Below, piece after piece: positions 33,700-41,344 of a stretch of 41,344 bases of DNA. Below the pieces are notes generated by a model, which was given only the letters and a program-made list of their open reading frames with translations, did no database searches and had not been told where the DNA came from. The stretch is from Psychrobacter sp. UBA3480 (GTDB lineage Bacteria > Pseudomonadota > Gammaproteobacteria > Pseudomonadales > Moraxellaceae), in contig NZ_DFQV01000013.1 of the NCBI RefSeq assembly GCF_002377945.1, positions 1 through 41,344 on the forward strand, read 5' to 3'. Position 1 is the stretch's first letter; each line of letters starts with the position of its first letter. The position numbers and the translations under genes were made by a program.

Positions 33700-34533
33700 A
33701 TGTCTGAGACTGAAATTATTGAAACTGAACCAACCTACACTTTAGCGATTGCCATTGAGTTCTTAGGAACTCATTATCATGGCTGGCAACGACAACGAGA
33801 GGTTTTGGGTGTACAAGAAGCCTTAGAGACAGCTATCGGCAAAGTGGCTAACGAGCCTGTAGAAGTCATCGCAGCTGGGCGTACTGACGCCAGCGTCCAT
33901 GCGAGCAATATGATTGCCCATTTTACAACTCATGCGTATCGCCCTACTCATAACTGGTTGCGCGGTGTAAACAGCCTACTCCCTGATGATATTGCTCTAC
34001 GCTGGATACAACCCATGCCAGCTGACTTTCACGCACGTTTTGGTGCCATTGCTCGTCGCTATCGTTATATTACGCTCAACCAAGCGCAGCGCCCTGCCAT
34101 ACTAAATCATCAAGTGACTCATATCTATGAACCGCTTGATTTAGAAGCCATGCAGCAAGCAGCAGCTGATATCGTCGGTACACACGATTTTAGCAGTTAC
34201 CGTGCTGCAGCCTGTCAATCCAATCAACCAGTGCGTACGATTAGCCATGCAAACCTTTTTGCTCATGGTCAATTTATCGTTTTTGATATACAAGCAGATG
34301 GGTTTTTACATCATATGGTTCGCAATTTGATGGGTACATTGTATGCCATTGGTAGACATGAGCTAGAACCAGCAGATTTTTTGAATATTCTGCATAAAAA
34401 AGATCGAACAATTGCACCACCTACGGCTTCAGGTGATGGATTATATTTTATCAATGCCTATTATCCTGAACGTTTTCAAAGCTTATTGCCAGATGCGCCA
34501 TTAACGCCTGTCTGGTTAAATCTACCTGATTAA
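33700..34533 (+). CDS. truA: tRNA pseudouridine(38-40) synthase
   Basis: TruA makes pseudouridine at positions 38-40 of the tRNA anticodon arm. The catalytic aspartate is in AAGRTDASVHASN (Asp63). Also present are YHGWQRQREVLGVQEALE, RYRYITLNQAQRPA, HDFSSYRAAACQS and DIQADGFLHHMVRNLMGTL. An in-frame ATG at 33619 would overlap the asparaginase gene by 38 bases and add 27 residues; the ATG at 33700 gives 277 residues, closer to the family's usual 260-270. No strong ribosome site decides between them. In Pseudomonas, truA also lies close to fimV, which supports conserved order. Confidence 0.95.
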   Translation: MSETEIIETEPTYTLAIAIEFLGTHYHGWQRQREVLGVQEALETAIGKVANEPVEVIAAGRTDASVHASNMIAHFTTHAYRPTHNWLRGVNSLLPDDIALRWIQPMPADFHARFGAIARRYRYITLNQAQRPAILNHQVTHIYEPLDLEAMQQAAADIVGTHDFSSYRAAACQSNQPVRTISHANLFAHGQFIVFDIQADGFLHHMVRNLMGTLYAIGRHELEPADFLNILHKKDRTIAPPTASGDGLYFINAYYPERFQSLLPDAPLTPVWLNLPD

Positions 34534-34592
34534 ATCAATATCATTTGGCATACATATCACTTACATGCTGTCAAGTCAAAAGCAGGTTCGTA

Positions 34593-34621
34593 TTGCTTTA
34601 ATCCACTAACTTACGTATAAT
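34593..34621 (+). promoter_or_regulatory. Sigma-70 promoter of infA
   Basis: TTGCTT (34593-34598) and a perfect TATAAT (34616-34621) are 17 bases apart. A start near 34628 gives a leader of about 27 bases before the infA ATG. Confidence 0.8.
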
Positions 34622-34654
34622 ATGGGCTTATTTTTTAATTGATTGATACAAATT

Positions 34655-34876
34655 ATGGCAAAAGACGATATTATTGAATTTGAAGGCGAAGTCATTGATA
34701 CCCTTCCTAATACTTTGTTCAAAGTTCGTTTAGAAAACGGGCACGAAATCATTGCGCATATTTCTGGTAAGATGCGTAAGCATTATATTCGTATCTTGAC
34801 AGGTGATAAGGTTAAAGTTGAAATGACACCTTATGACCTATCTAAAGGCCGTATCACCTACCGTGGTAAAAACTAA
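34655..34876 (+). CDS. infA: Translation initiation factor IF-1
   Basis: IF-1 is the small OB-fold factor that occupies the ribosomal A site during initiation. The 73-residue length is normal. [40 protein letters not shown] and [20 protein letters not shown] match the family throughout. The start is the ATG at 34655 (MAKDD); the TTG four codons upstream is not used by the family. It has its own promoter and lies 121 bases after truA. Confidence 0.98.
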   Translation: MAKDDIIEFEGEVIDTLPNTLFKVRLENGHEIIAHISGKMRKHYIRILTGDKVKVEMTPYDLSKGRITYRGKN

Positions 34877-35071
34877 ATACTGACTGACCAATATGGTTAT
34901 GAAAGTATTAGCATTGGTAAGATACAGCCAATAGCCGAATAGCTACGTTATCGCTGATAGCTGATATGACGCTTGGGTAGTGAAACTGATAATAATAATG
35001 AAAATGCTAATCTGCTCATTATTGCCTATCAATATTTTAGTTATTTAGTATTGACTGTTTCTACTTACCAC

Positions 35072-35105
35072 AAAAAATACCGCTAGATTTTAGCGGTATT
35101 TTTTT
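35072..35105. terminator. Bidirectional terminator between infA and the L,D-transpeptidase
   Basis: AATACCGCTA and TAGCGGTATT form a 10-bp stem, with A6 before and T7 after, so it can serve both converging genes. It lies about 195 bases after the infA stop. Confidence 0.92.
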
Positions 35106-35136
35106 GTCCATTTTTTATGATTTAGTACTGCCGTGT

Positions 35137-36258
35137 CTAACTAAACTCGACAGTTGCGCTGTTTTTTATTACTCCAAGCAGACTAAGCGCATCCCAGTTG
35201 GTCAAACGCACACAACCTGCTGATGCTTGACGACTGATACGAGCAGGATCTGGTGATCCATGAATGCCATAAGTCGGTTTGCTAAGCCCAATCCATACCG
35301 AACCCACTGGATTGTTAGGACCTGGCGGAATGATCAACTTGCTACCGTCATTGGCCGTATAAGTATAGTTGGGCTCGTGCACCTTTACCTTGACAGTATG
35401 CGTACCTGTTGGGGATGGTGTCGCTGTACTGCCCACTGTCGTCGGATAGCTAGCGATCAAATTGTTGTTCTCATCATATGCGTAGAGTGTTTCAGTGGCT
35501 TTATCAGCGACAACGCGATGCACAGGCTTAGTGTTAGGATTGCCAGGGTTATATACCGTGATAATTTCACCAGCAGTAAAACTAGCATCAGGATTAAGCG
35601 ACTTTAAATATTTCTCACTAATATGAAACTTCTCTGCCAACGCCTCAGTAATGCTTTCGTAGTACATCCCCTCAAGTTTGGATTTGGCAACAGAATCAGC
35701 AGGTATGGTTGTGGTTTTGACATTCACATCTGCTTCAGTGAGCTGATAGCTGACTAGCACTGGTTGAGTTGTGAGCTTCTCATTCTTGGTCAGCGCTTGC
35801 CACGTCTCATTGTTCAACGTATCGGTTACGTCTAAACCATTTACTTTTTGGAACGCCTGCATGGCTTTGCGAGTATTTTTGCCCCAGTACCCATCAACAG
35901 GCCCTACTCCGTTGTGATGCCAGTTTAATAGAGCCTGCAGCTTTGTTCCTATATTACGATCGATCTCTGCATCTGCCGTCCAAGTGACATTGTTTACTTT
36001 TTTTGAATTGTCAGATAGGTTCTCAGTTGTGTATTTAATAGTAGGCAGTAGCTTATTCAATGAAGTCGCGGCTTTACTATCTCCTGTTAATTTTTGACTT
36101 ACGCCATTAGTCACTGGACTGACTTCTGCCGGAGACTTGACGCTATTACTTACGCTCACACTGTTCGTTGGTTCTGCTGCAATACTTTGCCCCATGAATA
36201 GTAAGCTAGAGAGACTAACCACTGTCAATGCTTTACTGATTCTTGTTAATTGATACAT
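35137..36258 (-). CDS. L,D-transpeptidase with peptidoglycan-binding domain
   Basis: This is a secreted cell-wall enzyme of 373 residues. A signal peptide of about 28 residues ends near QSIAA. A Ser/Asn-rich linker is followed by a PG_binding_1 domain (LLNWHHNGVGPVDGYWGKNT, RKAMQAFQKVNGL). Next come a LysM-like segment (ALAEKFHISEKYLKSLNPDA) and the YkuD catalytic domain. The catalytic site is YGIHGSPDPARISRQASAGC, with Cys followed by VRL, which is the HGS...SxGCVR motif. Such enzymes (ErfK/YbiS/YcfS group) make 3-3 crosslinks or attach lipoproteins to peptidoglycan; which one cannot be told. It is alone on its strand between two terminators. Confidence 0.93.
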   Translation of the reverse strand: MYQLTRISKALTVVSLSSLLFMGQSIAAEPTNSVSVSNSVKSPAEVSPVTNGVSQKLTGDSKAATSLNKLLPTIKYTTENLSDNSKKVNNVTWTADAEIDRNIGTKLQALLNWHHNGVGPVDGYWGKNTRKAMQAFQKVNGLDVTDTLNNETWQALTKNEKLTTQPVLVSYQLTEADVNVKTTTIPADSVAKSKLEGMYYESITEALAEKFHISEKYLKSLNPDASFTAGEIITVYNPGNPNTKPVHRVVADKATETLYAYDENNNLIASYPTTVGSTATPSPTGTHTVKVKVHEPNYTYTANDGSKLIIPPGPNNPVGSVWIGLSKPTYGIHGSPDPARISRQASAGCVRLTNWDALSLLGVIKNSATVEFS

Positions 36259-36621
36259 GTAACGCTCCTAATTTAAGAAATTCTATTTTTATTTTCAGTT
36301 TTCAAATACTACAGTCTTTAAATTCTATATAACTTGATTTCGTTAATCTTACGTTTACTCTTATGCTTCTGCTAAAAGCAAAAGATTTTGAGTTTTTTAC
36401 GAGTCATCAATATTGTCATATTACCTTGTGAGCATATAACAGCTTTGTGTTAAAAGGAGCTTCGTTGTACAGCGTCTCTGTTAATAAGGTGCTTGTAGAT
36501 AAGCTTTGCTAATAGATAAATGATAAAAAACCCATAAGCCACTTGATAGCTTATGGGTATATAACATGCAAAATAAGACTGTGGAATGCTATATAGGAAT
36601 AGCCTTTAAGCGCAAGTTAGT
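36259..36621. other. Intergenic region between leuB and the L,D-transpeptidase
   Basis: This 363-base stretch contains the leuB terminator (36525-36558) and, nearer 36259, the unseen promoter of the transpeptidase gene (minus strand). An imperfect palindrome CTTCTGCTaaaAGCAAAAG lies at about 36366-36384. No gene is supported. Confidence 0.5.
36525..36558 (-). terminator. Rho-independent terminator of leuB
   Basis: Read on the minus strand, ACCCATAAGC and GCTTATGGGT form a perfect 10-bp stem around 9 bases, followed by a T-run. Confidence 0.92.
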
Positions 36622-37725
36622 TTAAATCAGTTTGGCCAAGACCGCTTGACCCATTTCTTTGCAGCCTACCTGCTTAAGTCCAGCTTCACTGCTATCTAAA
36701 ATATCAAGCGTACGTAAACCATCATCAAGCACATCACTGACTGCCTGCTCAATTGCTTGTGCCACATCTTCTTGCTTAAAGGTATAACGCAGCATCATAG
36801 CAACAGATAAGATAGTCGCTAATGGGTTGGCTTTATCTTGTCCTGCGATATCAGGTGCTGAACCATGACACGGCTCATACATGCCATTACCTGACTCATC
36901 TAAGCTCGCTGATGGCAACATCCCGATTGATCCTGTTAACATCGCAGCTTCATCAGATAGGATATCGCCAAACATATTTCCCGTCACCATGACATCGAAC
37001 TGCTTAGGATCTTTAATCAACTGCATGCAAGCATTGTCAGCATACATATGTGATAGCGCCACATCGCTATAGTCAGCTTGCTGCATCTCGATCATCGTCT
37101 GTTTCCACAGCTCGGTGACTTCTAACACATTAGCTTTATCAACTGAACATACCTTAGCTGCTGTGCCTGCTGCTTGCGCACGCGTTTTTGCTAATTCAAA
37201 GGCAACTTTACCAATGCGCTGAATCTCACTTGTGCTATACACCATCGTGTTATAGCCCTGCTGCTCACCGTTTTCTAATGTGCGGATACCACGAGGCTCA
37301 CCAAAATAGATACCGCCTGTTAGCTCACGAACGATCAATAGATCTAAACCTGAGATAATTTCAGGTTTGATACTTGAGGCATTAGCCAACTGTGGATAGA
37401 GCTTGGCTACGCGTAGGTTGGCAAATAAACCAAGCTCACCACGGATTTTCAATAGACCACGTTCAGGGCGTTTACTACGCTCGATTGCATCCCATTTAGG
37501 ACCACCAACTGCACCTAGCAATACGGCATCTGCGGCGCGAGCACGAGCCAATGTCTCATCTGGCAAAGGCTCACCAGTTGCATCAATAGCTATACCGCCA
37601 ATCAATCCAGACTCAAGCGTTAAATCAAGTGAAAACTTATCATTGACAGCCTTGAGCACGTCAATGGCTTGGGTCATAATTTCAGGGCCAATACCATCAC
37701 CCGCTAATGTTAAAATCGTTGCCAT
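36622..37725 (-). CDS. leuB: 3-isopropylmalate dehydrogenase
   Basis: LeuB oxidatively decarboxylates 3-isopropylmalate with NAD, the third step specific to leucine synthesis. It has 367 residues. Motifs in order: [14 protein letters not shown] at the start, [31 protein letters not shown] with the substrate-binding Arg/Tyr, [23 protein letters not shown] and [15 protein letters not shown] for NAD binding. AAGGA lies 5 bases before the ATG. It is the last gene of the leuC-leuD-lipoprotein-leuB run, ended by a strong terminator. Confidence 0.97.
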   Translation of the reverse strand: MATILTLAGDGIGPEIMTQAIDVLKAVNDKFSLDLTLESGLIGGIAIDATGEPLPDETLARARAADAVLLGAVGGPKWDAIERSKRPERGLLKIRGELGLFANLRVAKLYPQLANASSIKPEIISGLDLLIVRELTGGIYFGEPRGIRTLENGEQQGYNTMVYSTSEIQRIGKVAFELAKTRAQAAGTAAKVCSVDKANVLEVTELWKQTMIEMQQADYSDVALSHMYADNACMQLIKDPKQFDVMVTGNMFGDILSDEAAMLTGSIGMLPSASLDESGNGMYEPCHGSAPDIAGQDKANPLATILSVAMMLRYTFKQEDVAQAIEQAVSDVLDDGLRTLDILDSSEAGLKQVGCKEMGQAVLAKLI

Positions 37726-37788
37726 ACTGATCCTTTTGGAAATATTTTTATTGGTTGATTATATTTTCGAGCTTTTTATACTCATATT

Positions 37789-38508
37789 TTATACTGCCAT
37801 TTTTTTGACTTTAGGTGCTGATGTCACTGCTTTGGCCATACCCGTCTCTACAAACTCGCCTTGATGCTCAGCGTCTAGTTGCTTACAGAATCGGCGCTGT
37901 ACTTGAGTACCTTGCAATAGCTCAATACATAAAGGCTCAGGTGATGCTGTGTCCAATAGACTGCCTGATTTTTCGCTGCTCTTCTTTTGATAAGCACGTA
38001 ACTGATAGGTACCTGCTTCAGTGAAATCATGAATCATCGCAAAACGCTCAACATAGCCCATGTTATTCTCTGGATAAAAATTCACATGTACCTCGTGTTT
38101 GGCAGGCATGACCCGTGCATAATAGTTGGTCAATCCTGGCATACTCGAAGGTGCTAACGGCACAACTTTTATGGCATTTTTATTGACGAGTGGTGTCATA
38201 TCCATATTCATCGATGTTTTTGCCATACCTTCTTGACGTGGTAAGGCTGTCATAATCTGAGGATTGATTGGCTCGTGACTGTTGGGCGCAATAATGAGCG
38301 TTTTATCTATCTGCACAATTTCGCAATGATATGTACCCACACATGCAATATTTACTTCACCAACGATAGGTTTGATTTTACCCACCCATGCTTCAGCACT
38401 CTCTGCCTCATTTATTTTTTGATAGCCCGTCAATAGCTGACAGCCTGACAATAATAAGCTTGCAGCAACAATTGTACTTGTCCATAGAGCATAACGTTTT
38501 GTATTCAT
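37789..38508 (-). CDS. Hypothetical lipoprotein inside the leu cluster
   Basis: This is a 239-residue predicted lipoprotein. The leader MNTKRYALWTSTIVAASLLL ends in the lipobox LSGC. I do not recognise the mature part. It has beta-rich segments (VGEVNIACVGTYHCEIVQID, ATEVHVNFYP-like stretch, FTEAGTYQLRAY) and two cysteine pairs (ACVGTYHC; LCIEL...FCKQL) that could form disulfides outside the cytoplasm. It ends in a basic tail (KVKKMAV). It lies between leuD and leuB on the same strand, 63 bases before leuB, so it is probably co-transcribed. No link to leucine synthesis is evident. The ribosome site is weak, but ORF length and lipobox support a real gene. Confidence 0.8.
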   Translation of the reverse strand: MNTKRYALWTSTIVAASLLLSGCQLLTGYQKINEAESAEAWVGKIKPIVGEVNIACVGTYHCEIVQIDKTLIIAPNSHEPINPQIMTALPRQEGMAKTSMNMDMTPLVNKNAIKVVPLAPSSMPGLTNYYARVMPAKHEVHVNFYPENNMGYVERFAMIHDFTEAGTYQLRAYQKKSSEKSGSLLDTASPEPLCIELLQGTQVQRRFCKQLDAEHQGEFVETGMAKAVTSAPKVKKMAV

Positions 38509-38588
38509 AATGGCGGCTACTATTCAAGAGAGATAATAAAATGTAGTGAAAAACTACCCTTCATTTTAGACAGTTCACCGCCATAACT

Positions 38589-38629
38589 CAACGCTGCGTT
38601 GCGACTACTCATAGTTTTATGAGCAGTAG
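38589..38629. promoter_or_regulatory. Two adjacent hairpins between leuD and the lipoprotein gene
   Basis: CAACGCTGCGTTG (38589-38601) is symmetric around its central base. Next to it CTACTCATA (38605-38613) pairs with TATGAGCAGTAG (38618-38629) with a 3-base bulge. No T-run follows on the minus strand. Confidence 0.4.
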
Positions 38630-38645
38630 ATTATAAAATGACCTT

Positions 38646-39296
38646 CTACGCTCTTACGTCGTTAAATATCCACGGTGTTTTTTGCATCATTTGTTGCTCG
38701 TAATCTTTGATAGCATCACTTTGTTGCAAGGTTAGACCAATATCATCAAGTCCGTTTAATAAGCAATGTTTGCGAAAGGCATCTACTTCAAAGGCATACT
38801 CTTCGCCAGTTGGTGTGATAACGACTTGACGCTCAAGATCCGCGGTCAACTCATAGCCTTCGTTATCGAACGTTGCTTTCATTAACGTATCTACAATCGC
38901 TTCATCCAACACAATCGGCAACATGCCATTTTTGAAACAGTTATTATAGAAAATATCTGCAAAGCTAGGCGCAATTACCGTACGGAAACCATACTCTGAT
39001 AACGCCCAAGGTGCATGCTCACGACTAGAGCCACAGCCAAAGTTTCTGCGTGCCAACAAGATAGTAGCGCCTTGATAACGTGGCTTATTCAATACAAAGT
39101 CTGGATTGATGACTCGTGTACTGTTGTCTTGACCAGGATAACCTTCGTCAAGATAGCGCCAATCATCAAATAGATTTACGCCAAAACCTGTACGTTTAAT
39201 AGACTTTAAAAACTGTTTTGCGATAATTTGGTCGGTATCGACGTTTGCGCGATCTAACGGGCAAACGATACCTGTTTGGGTGTTATAAGCTTGCAT
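38646..39296 (-). CDS. leuD: 3-isopropylmalate dehydratase small subunit
   Basis: LeuD is the small subunit of isopropylmalate isomerase, which with LeuC converts 2- to 3-isopropylmalate. It has 216 residues from the ATG at 39296, chosen because AGGA lies 6 bases upstream; the ATG at 39311 would add five residues. Motifs: [20 protein letters not shown] near the start, [34 protein letters not shown] (substrate-specificity and active-site loop) and [20 protein letters not shown]. It follows leuC after 142 bases. Confidence 0.97.
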   Translation of the reverse strand: MQAYNTQTGIVCPLDRANVDTDQIIAKQFLKSIKRTGFGVNLFDDWRYLDEGYPGQDNSTRVINPDFVLNKPRYQGATILLARRNFGCGSSREHAPWALSEYGFRTVIAPSFADIFYNNCFKNGMLPIVLDEAIVDTLMKATFDNEGYELTADLERQVVITPTGEEYAFEVDAFRKHCLLNGLDDIGLTLQQSDAIKDYEQQMMQKTPWIFNDVRA

Positions 39297-39377
39297 AAAA
39301 TTTCCTATCAATTATATTTTTGCTGGCTGATGATTTTGATAAGCGTATTAAACAGTAAATAATTTTTTACCATCTTT

Positions 39378-39420
39378 GACACCATGCTCATATATTTATC
39401 GTTCATACAAGCATGATGTC
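39378..39420. promoter_or_regulatory. Hairpin in the leuC-leuD gap
   Basis: GACACCATGCT (39378-39388) and AGCATGATGTC (39410-39420) pair over 11 bases with one wobble or mismatch around a 21-base loop. No T-run follows, so an mRNA-processing or attenuation role is as likely as termination. Confidence 0.5.
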
Positions 39421-39438
39421 AGCTACTTACTATCAGTC

Positions 39439-40857
39439 TTAAAACGTACGAACATCCACAAAATGTCCTGCCAACGCGGCGGCAGCTGCCATTGCTGGGC
39501 TTACCAAATGCGTACGACCACCATTACCCTGACGACCTTCAAAATTACGATTCGACGTTGAGGCACAGTGCTCTTGCGGCTCAAGTTTGTCTGCATTCAT
39601 TGCCAGACACATTGAGCAACCCGGCTCACGCCATTCAAAACCAGCTTCGGTAAATAACGTATCCAATCCTTCAGCCTCTGCTTGCAACTTCACCTGTCCA
39701 GAACCTGCAACAACGATCGCTTCTTTTACGTTATCAGCAACTTTGCGACCTTTGATTACCGCTGCCGCATCACGTAAATCTTCGATTCGTGAATTGGTAC
39801 ATGAACCGATAAATATACGATCAAGTTGGATATCCGTAATTTTCTGACCAGCTTCTAGCCCCATATAAGTATAAGCGCGTAACCAGCCTTCTTCTTGAGC
39901 TTCATCAATGGCTTGATCTGGTGTCGGTACAGATTGCGTGATATCTACCACCATCTCAGGCGATGTACCCCAAGATACCTGTGGTGCGATCTGACTACCG
40001 TCGATTTCTACCACAGTATCAAATACCGCGTCATCGTCTGAATATAGTGTACGCCAGTAGGCTTCCGCTTGTTCCCATTGTGCTTCGCTTGGCGCATATG
40101 GACGACCTTTGACATAATCAATCGTCGTGTCATCGACCGCAACCATACCGACGCGCGCGCCTGCTTCAATCGCCATGTTACAGACGGTCATGCGACCTTC
40201 CATACTCATGTCTTCGAACACTTGACCTGCAAATTCAATCGCGTGTCCTGTTCCACCTGCTGTGCCGATCTTTGCAATAATAGCTAACACCACATCTTTT
40301 GAAGTGACGCCAGCACCAAGTTGACCAGTGACGCGAATCTGCATATTTTTTGATTTCTTTTGAATCAAACACTGCGTTGCCAATACATGCTCAACTTCAG
40401 AGGTCCCGATACCATGAGCCAAGCAGCCAAGTGCTCCGTGGGTCGCTGTATGCGAGTCACCGCAAACAACTGTCATACCCGGCAAGACCAAACCTTGCTC
40501 TGGACCGACCACGTGCAAAATACCTTGACGCGCATCATTGATAGTAAATTCAGCAATATCAAACTTGGTGCAGTTATCGTCCAAAGTGACAACCTGCAAG
40601 CGTGATACCTTGTCTTTAATCCCAGGCACCCCTTCTAGGCGCTCTTTAGTGACGGTCGGCACATTATGATCTGGACTGGCAATGTTAGCCGATAAACGCC
40701 ATGGCGCTCTATTTGCCAACTCTAATCCTTCAAATGCTTGTGGACTCGTCACTTCGTGCAACAGATGGCGGTCGATATAAATCAGGCTCGAACCATCGTC
40801 GCGCTTGGTGACTTCGTGAGCGTTCCAAAGTTTGTCATATAACGTTTGACCAGCCAT
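39439..40857 (-). CDS. leuC: 3-isopropylmalate dehydratase large subunit
   Basis: LeuC is the aconitase-family large subunit, carrying a [4Fe-4S] cluster. It has 472 residues, normal length. Cluster-cysteine motifs: [17 protein letters not shown] and [14 protein letters not shown]. Other signatures are [38 protein letters not shown] and [16 protein letters not shown]. The C-terminus has [20 protein letters not shown] and [21 protein letters not shown] precedes the ATG. It is first of the leu run and is divergent from a LysR gene that starts 374 bases away. Confidence 0.98.
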   Translation of the reverse strand: MAGQTLYDKLWNAHEVTKRDDGSSLIYIDRHLLHEVTSPQAFEGLELANRAPWRLSANIASPDHNVPTVTKERLEGVPGIKDKVSRLQVVTLDDNCTKFDIAEFTINDARQGILHVVGPEQGLVLPGMTVVCGDSHTATHGALGCLAHGIGTSEVEHVLATQCLIQKKSKNMQIRVTGQLGAGVTSKDVVLAIIAKIGTAGGTGHAIEFAGQVFEDMSMEGRMTVCNMAIEAGARVGMVAVDDTTIDYVKGRPYAPSEAQWEQAEAYWRTLYSDDDAVFDTVVEIDGSQIAPQVSWGTSPEMVVDITQSVPTPDQAIDEAQEEGWLRAYTYMGLEAGQKITDIQLDRIFIGSCTNSRIEDLRDAAAVIKGRKVADNVKEAIVVAGSGQVKLQAEAEGLDTLFTEAGFEWREPGCSMCLAMNADKLEPQEHCASTSNRNFEGRQGNGGRTHLVSPAMAAAAALAGHFVDVRTF

Positions 40858-41231
40858 GTTGCTATCCTTTATAGGTTACTAATTACTTAATTTTTACTTA
40901 CTTGCAAATTGCCAAGCTAAGATTCTATGTAAATGCTATGTCTATCTATAATGTCTAATAATTACTGTCGTATCTAAAACTTAAATATTATTTCTTTATG
41001 AGACCCAACATATGCCTAAAATTAACGCTTAAAATACGTTTTAAAAGGTAAATAACCAATTTTTTAGAATAAATATGTCACAATACGCCTCGATGTCTTG
41101 TGATTATAGCAGGCAAATCCTATAATAATAATTGATGATTTTTAACCAGACGCAAACTTTTATTTCTAATACGTTGTGATTGGGTCAGCCAACTTTTATT
41201 TATAGCTCGTAAAGTAGCTAAGGACATTCGT
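40858..41231. other. Divergent control region between leuC and a LysR gene
   Basis: This 374-base AT-rich region has no gene. It holds the likely promoter of the LysR gene (41098-41126) and an inverted pair AACG (41024-41027) / CGTT (41037-41040) 9 bases apart. No leader peptide or attenuator for leuC was recognised. Confidence 0.45.
41098..41126 (+). promoter_or_regulatory. Candidate promoter of the LysR gene
   Basis: TTGTGA (41098-41103) and a perfect TATAAT (41121-41126) are 17 bases apart. The leader would be about 100 bases. Confidence 0.5.
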
Positions 41232-41344
41232 TTGAACACCACAAACTTGACGACATTCGTTACCGTTATGCACACTGGCAGTATCTCAGGCGCCGCAGAA
41301 AAGCTGTTTATCACGCAGCCTGCTGTCAGCAAACGTATCAAAAA
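41232..41344 (+). CDS. LysR-family regulator (start only; runs off the window)
   Basis: This is the first 37 codons of a LysR-type regulator. The start is a TTG at 41232, with AAGGA 7 bases upstream. The residues TNLTTFVTVMHTGSISGAAE, then KLFITQPAVSKRIK, are the family's winged helix-turn-helix. It is divergent from leuC, so it may respond to leucine-pathway intermediates and control leuC (inference from layout). Confidence 0.85.
   Translation, partial: MNTTNLTTFVTVMHTGSISGAAEKLFITQPAVSKRIK

Noticed and set aside
41120..41341. Minus-strand frame at the window end
   Set aside because: It is antisense to the LysR promoter and start; the plus-strand frame has the family helix-turn-helix and a ribosome site.
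1..41344. Mobile element, prophage, defence or toxin-antitoxin island
   Set aside because: No transposase, integrase, phage, restriction or toxin gene was found, and gene order looks like stable chromosome.

Overview
The window reads as ordinary chromosome of a moderately AT-rich gammaproteobacterium. The best fit is Moraxellaceae, close to Psychrobacter. This is inferred from the protein set: an acidic-tailed L9, a FimV/TruA neighbourhood, a GspH-I-J-K pseudopilin block, a Fpr-type reductase and an MliC-like lipoprotein. No phage, plasmid, insertion sequence, CRISPR array or toxin-antitoxin cassette was seen.

Layout. (1) 1-5060: the 3' end of rplI, a small unknown gene (766-1005), a GntP-family permease with a glycerate kinase (a glycerate uptake and phosphorylation unit), and a LysR regulator. 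(2) 5096-8757: a VOC/glyoxalase-like gene whose 5' end carries a perfect 130-bp tandem duplication, a crotonase-fold protein, a RidA-family deaminase and a DadA-like FAD oxidoreductase. (3) 9101-15993: a UvrD/Rep-type helicase, ychF, a His-rich lipoprotein with an MliC-like C-terminal domain, a repeat-like intergenic element, dGTPase and a FabR-like TetR regulator. (4) 16004-24071, all on the minus strand: trmO, a GspE-type ATPase, tatD, a TetR regulator and the pseudopilin block gspH-I-J-K. (5) 24498-28808: fpr, tRNA-Leu(CAA), a small CxxC protein, dinB and queA. (6) 28919-34876: FimV encoded as two separate genes (periplasmic LysM half and membrane/cytoplasmic half), an L-asparaginase, truA and infA. 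(7) 35137-41344: an L,D-transpeptidase, then leuC-leuD-lipoprotein-leuB on the minus strand, and the start of a divergent LysR regulator.

Most genes are housekeeping: translation, tRNA modification, nucleotide sanitation, leucine synthesis, type II secretion and cell-pole organisation. The most noteworthy items are the tandem duplication at 5182-5441, which breaks the original frame but by chance supplies a substitute ATG at exactly the original distance; the natural-looking split of FimV; the His-rich MliC-like lipoprotein; a lipoprotein gene lodged inside the leu cluster; and several palindromes near regulator genes. I did not find evidence for a wholly new multi-gene system. All functions are read from sequence motifs and memory of families, without database searches.
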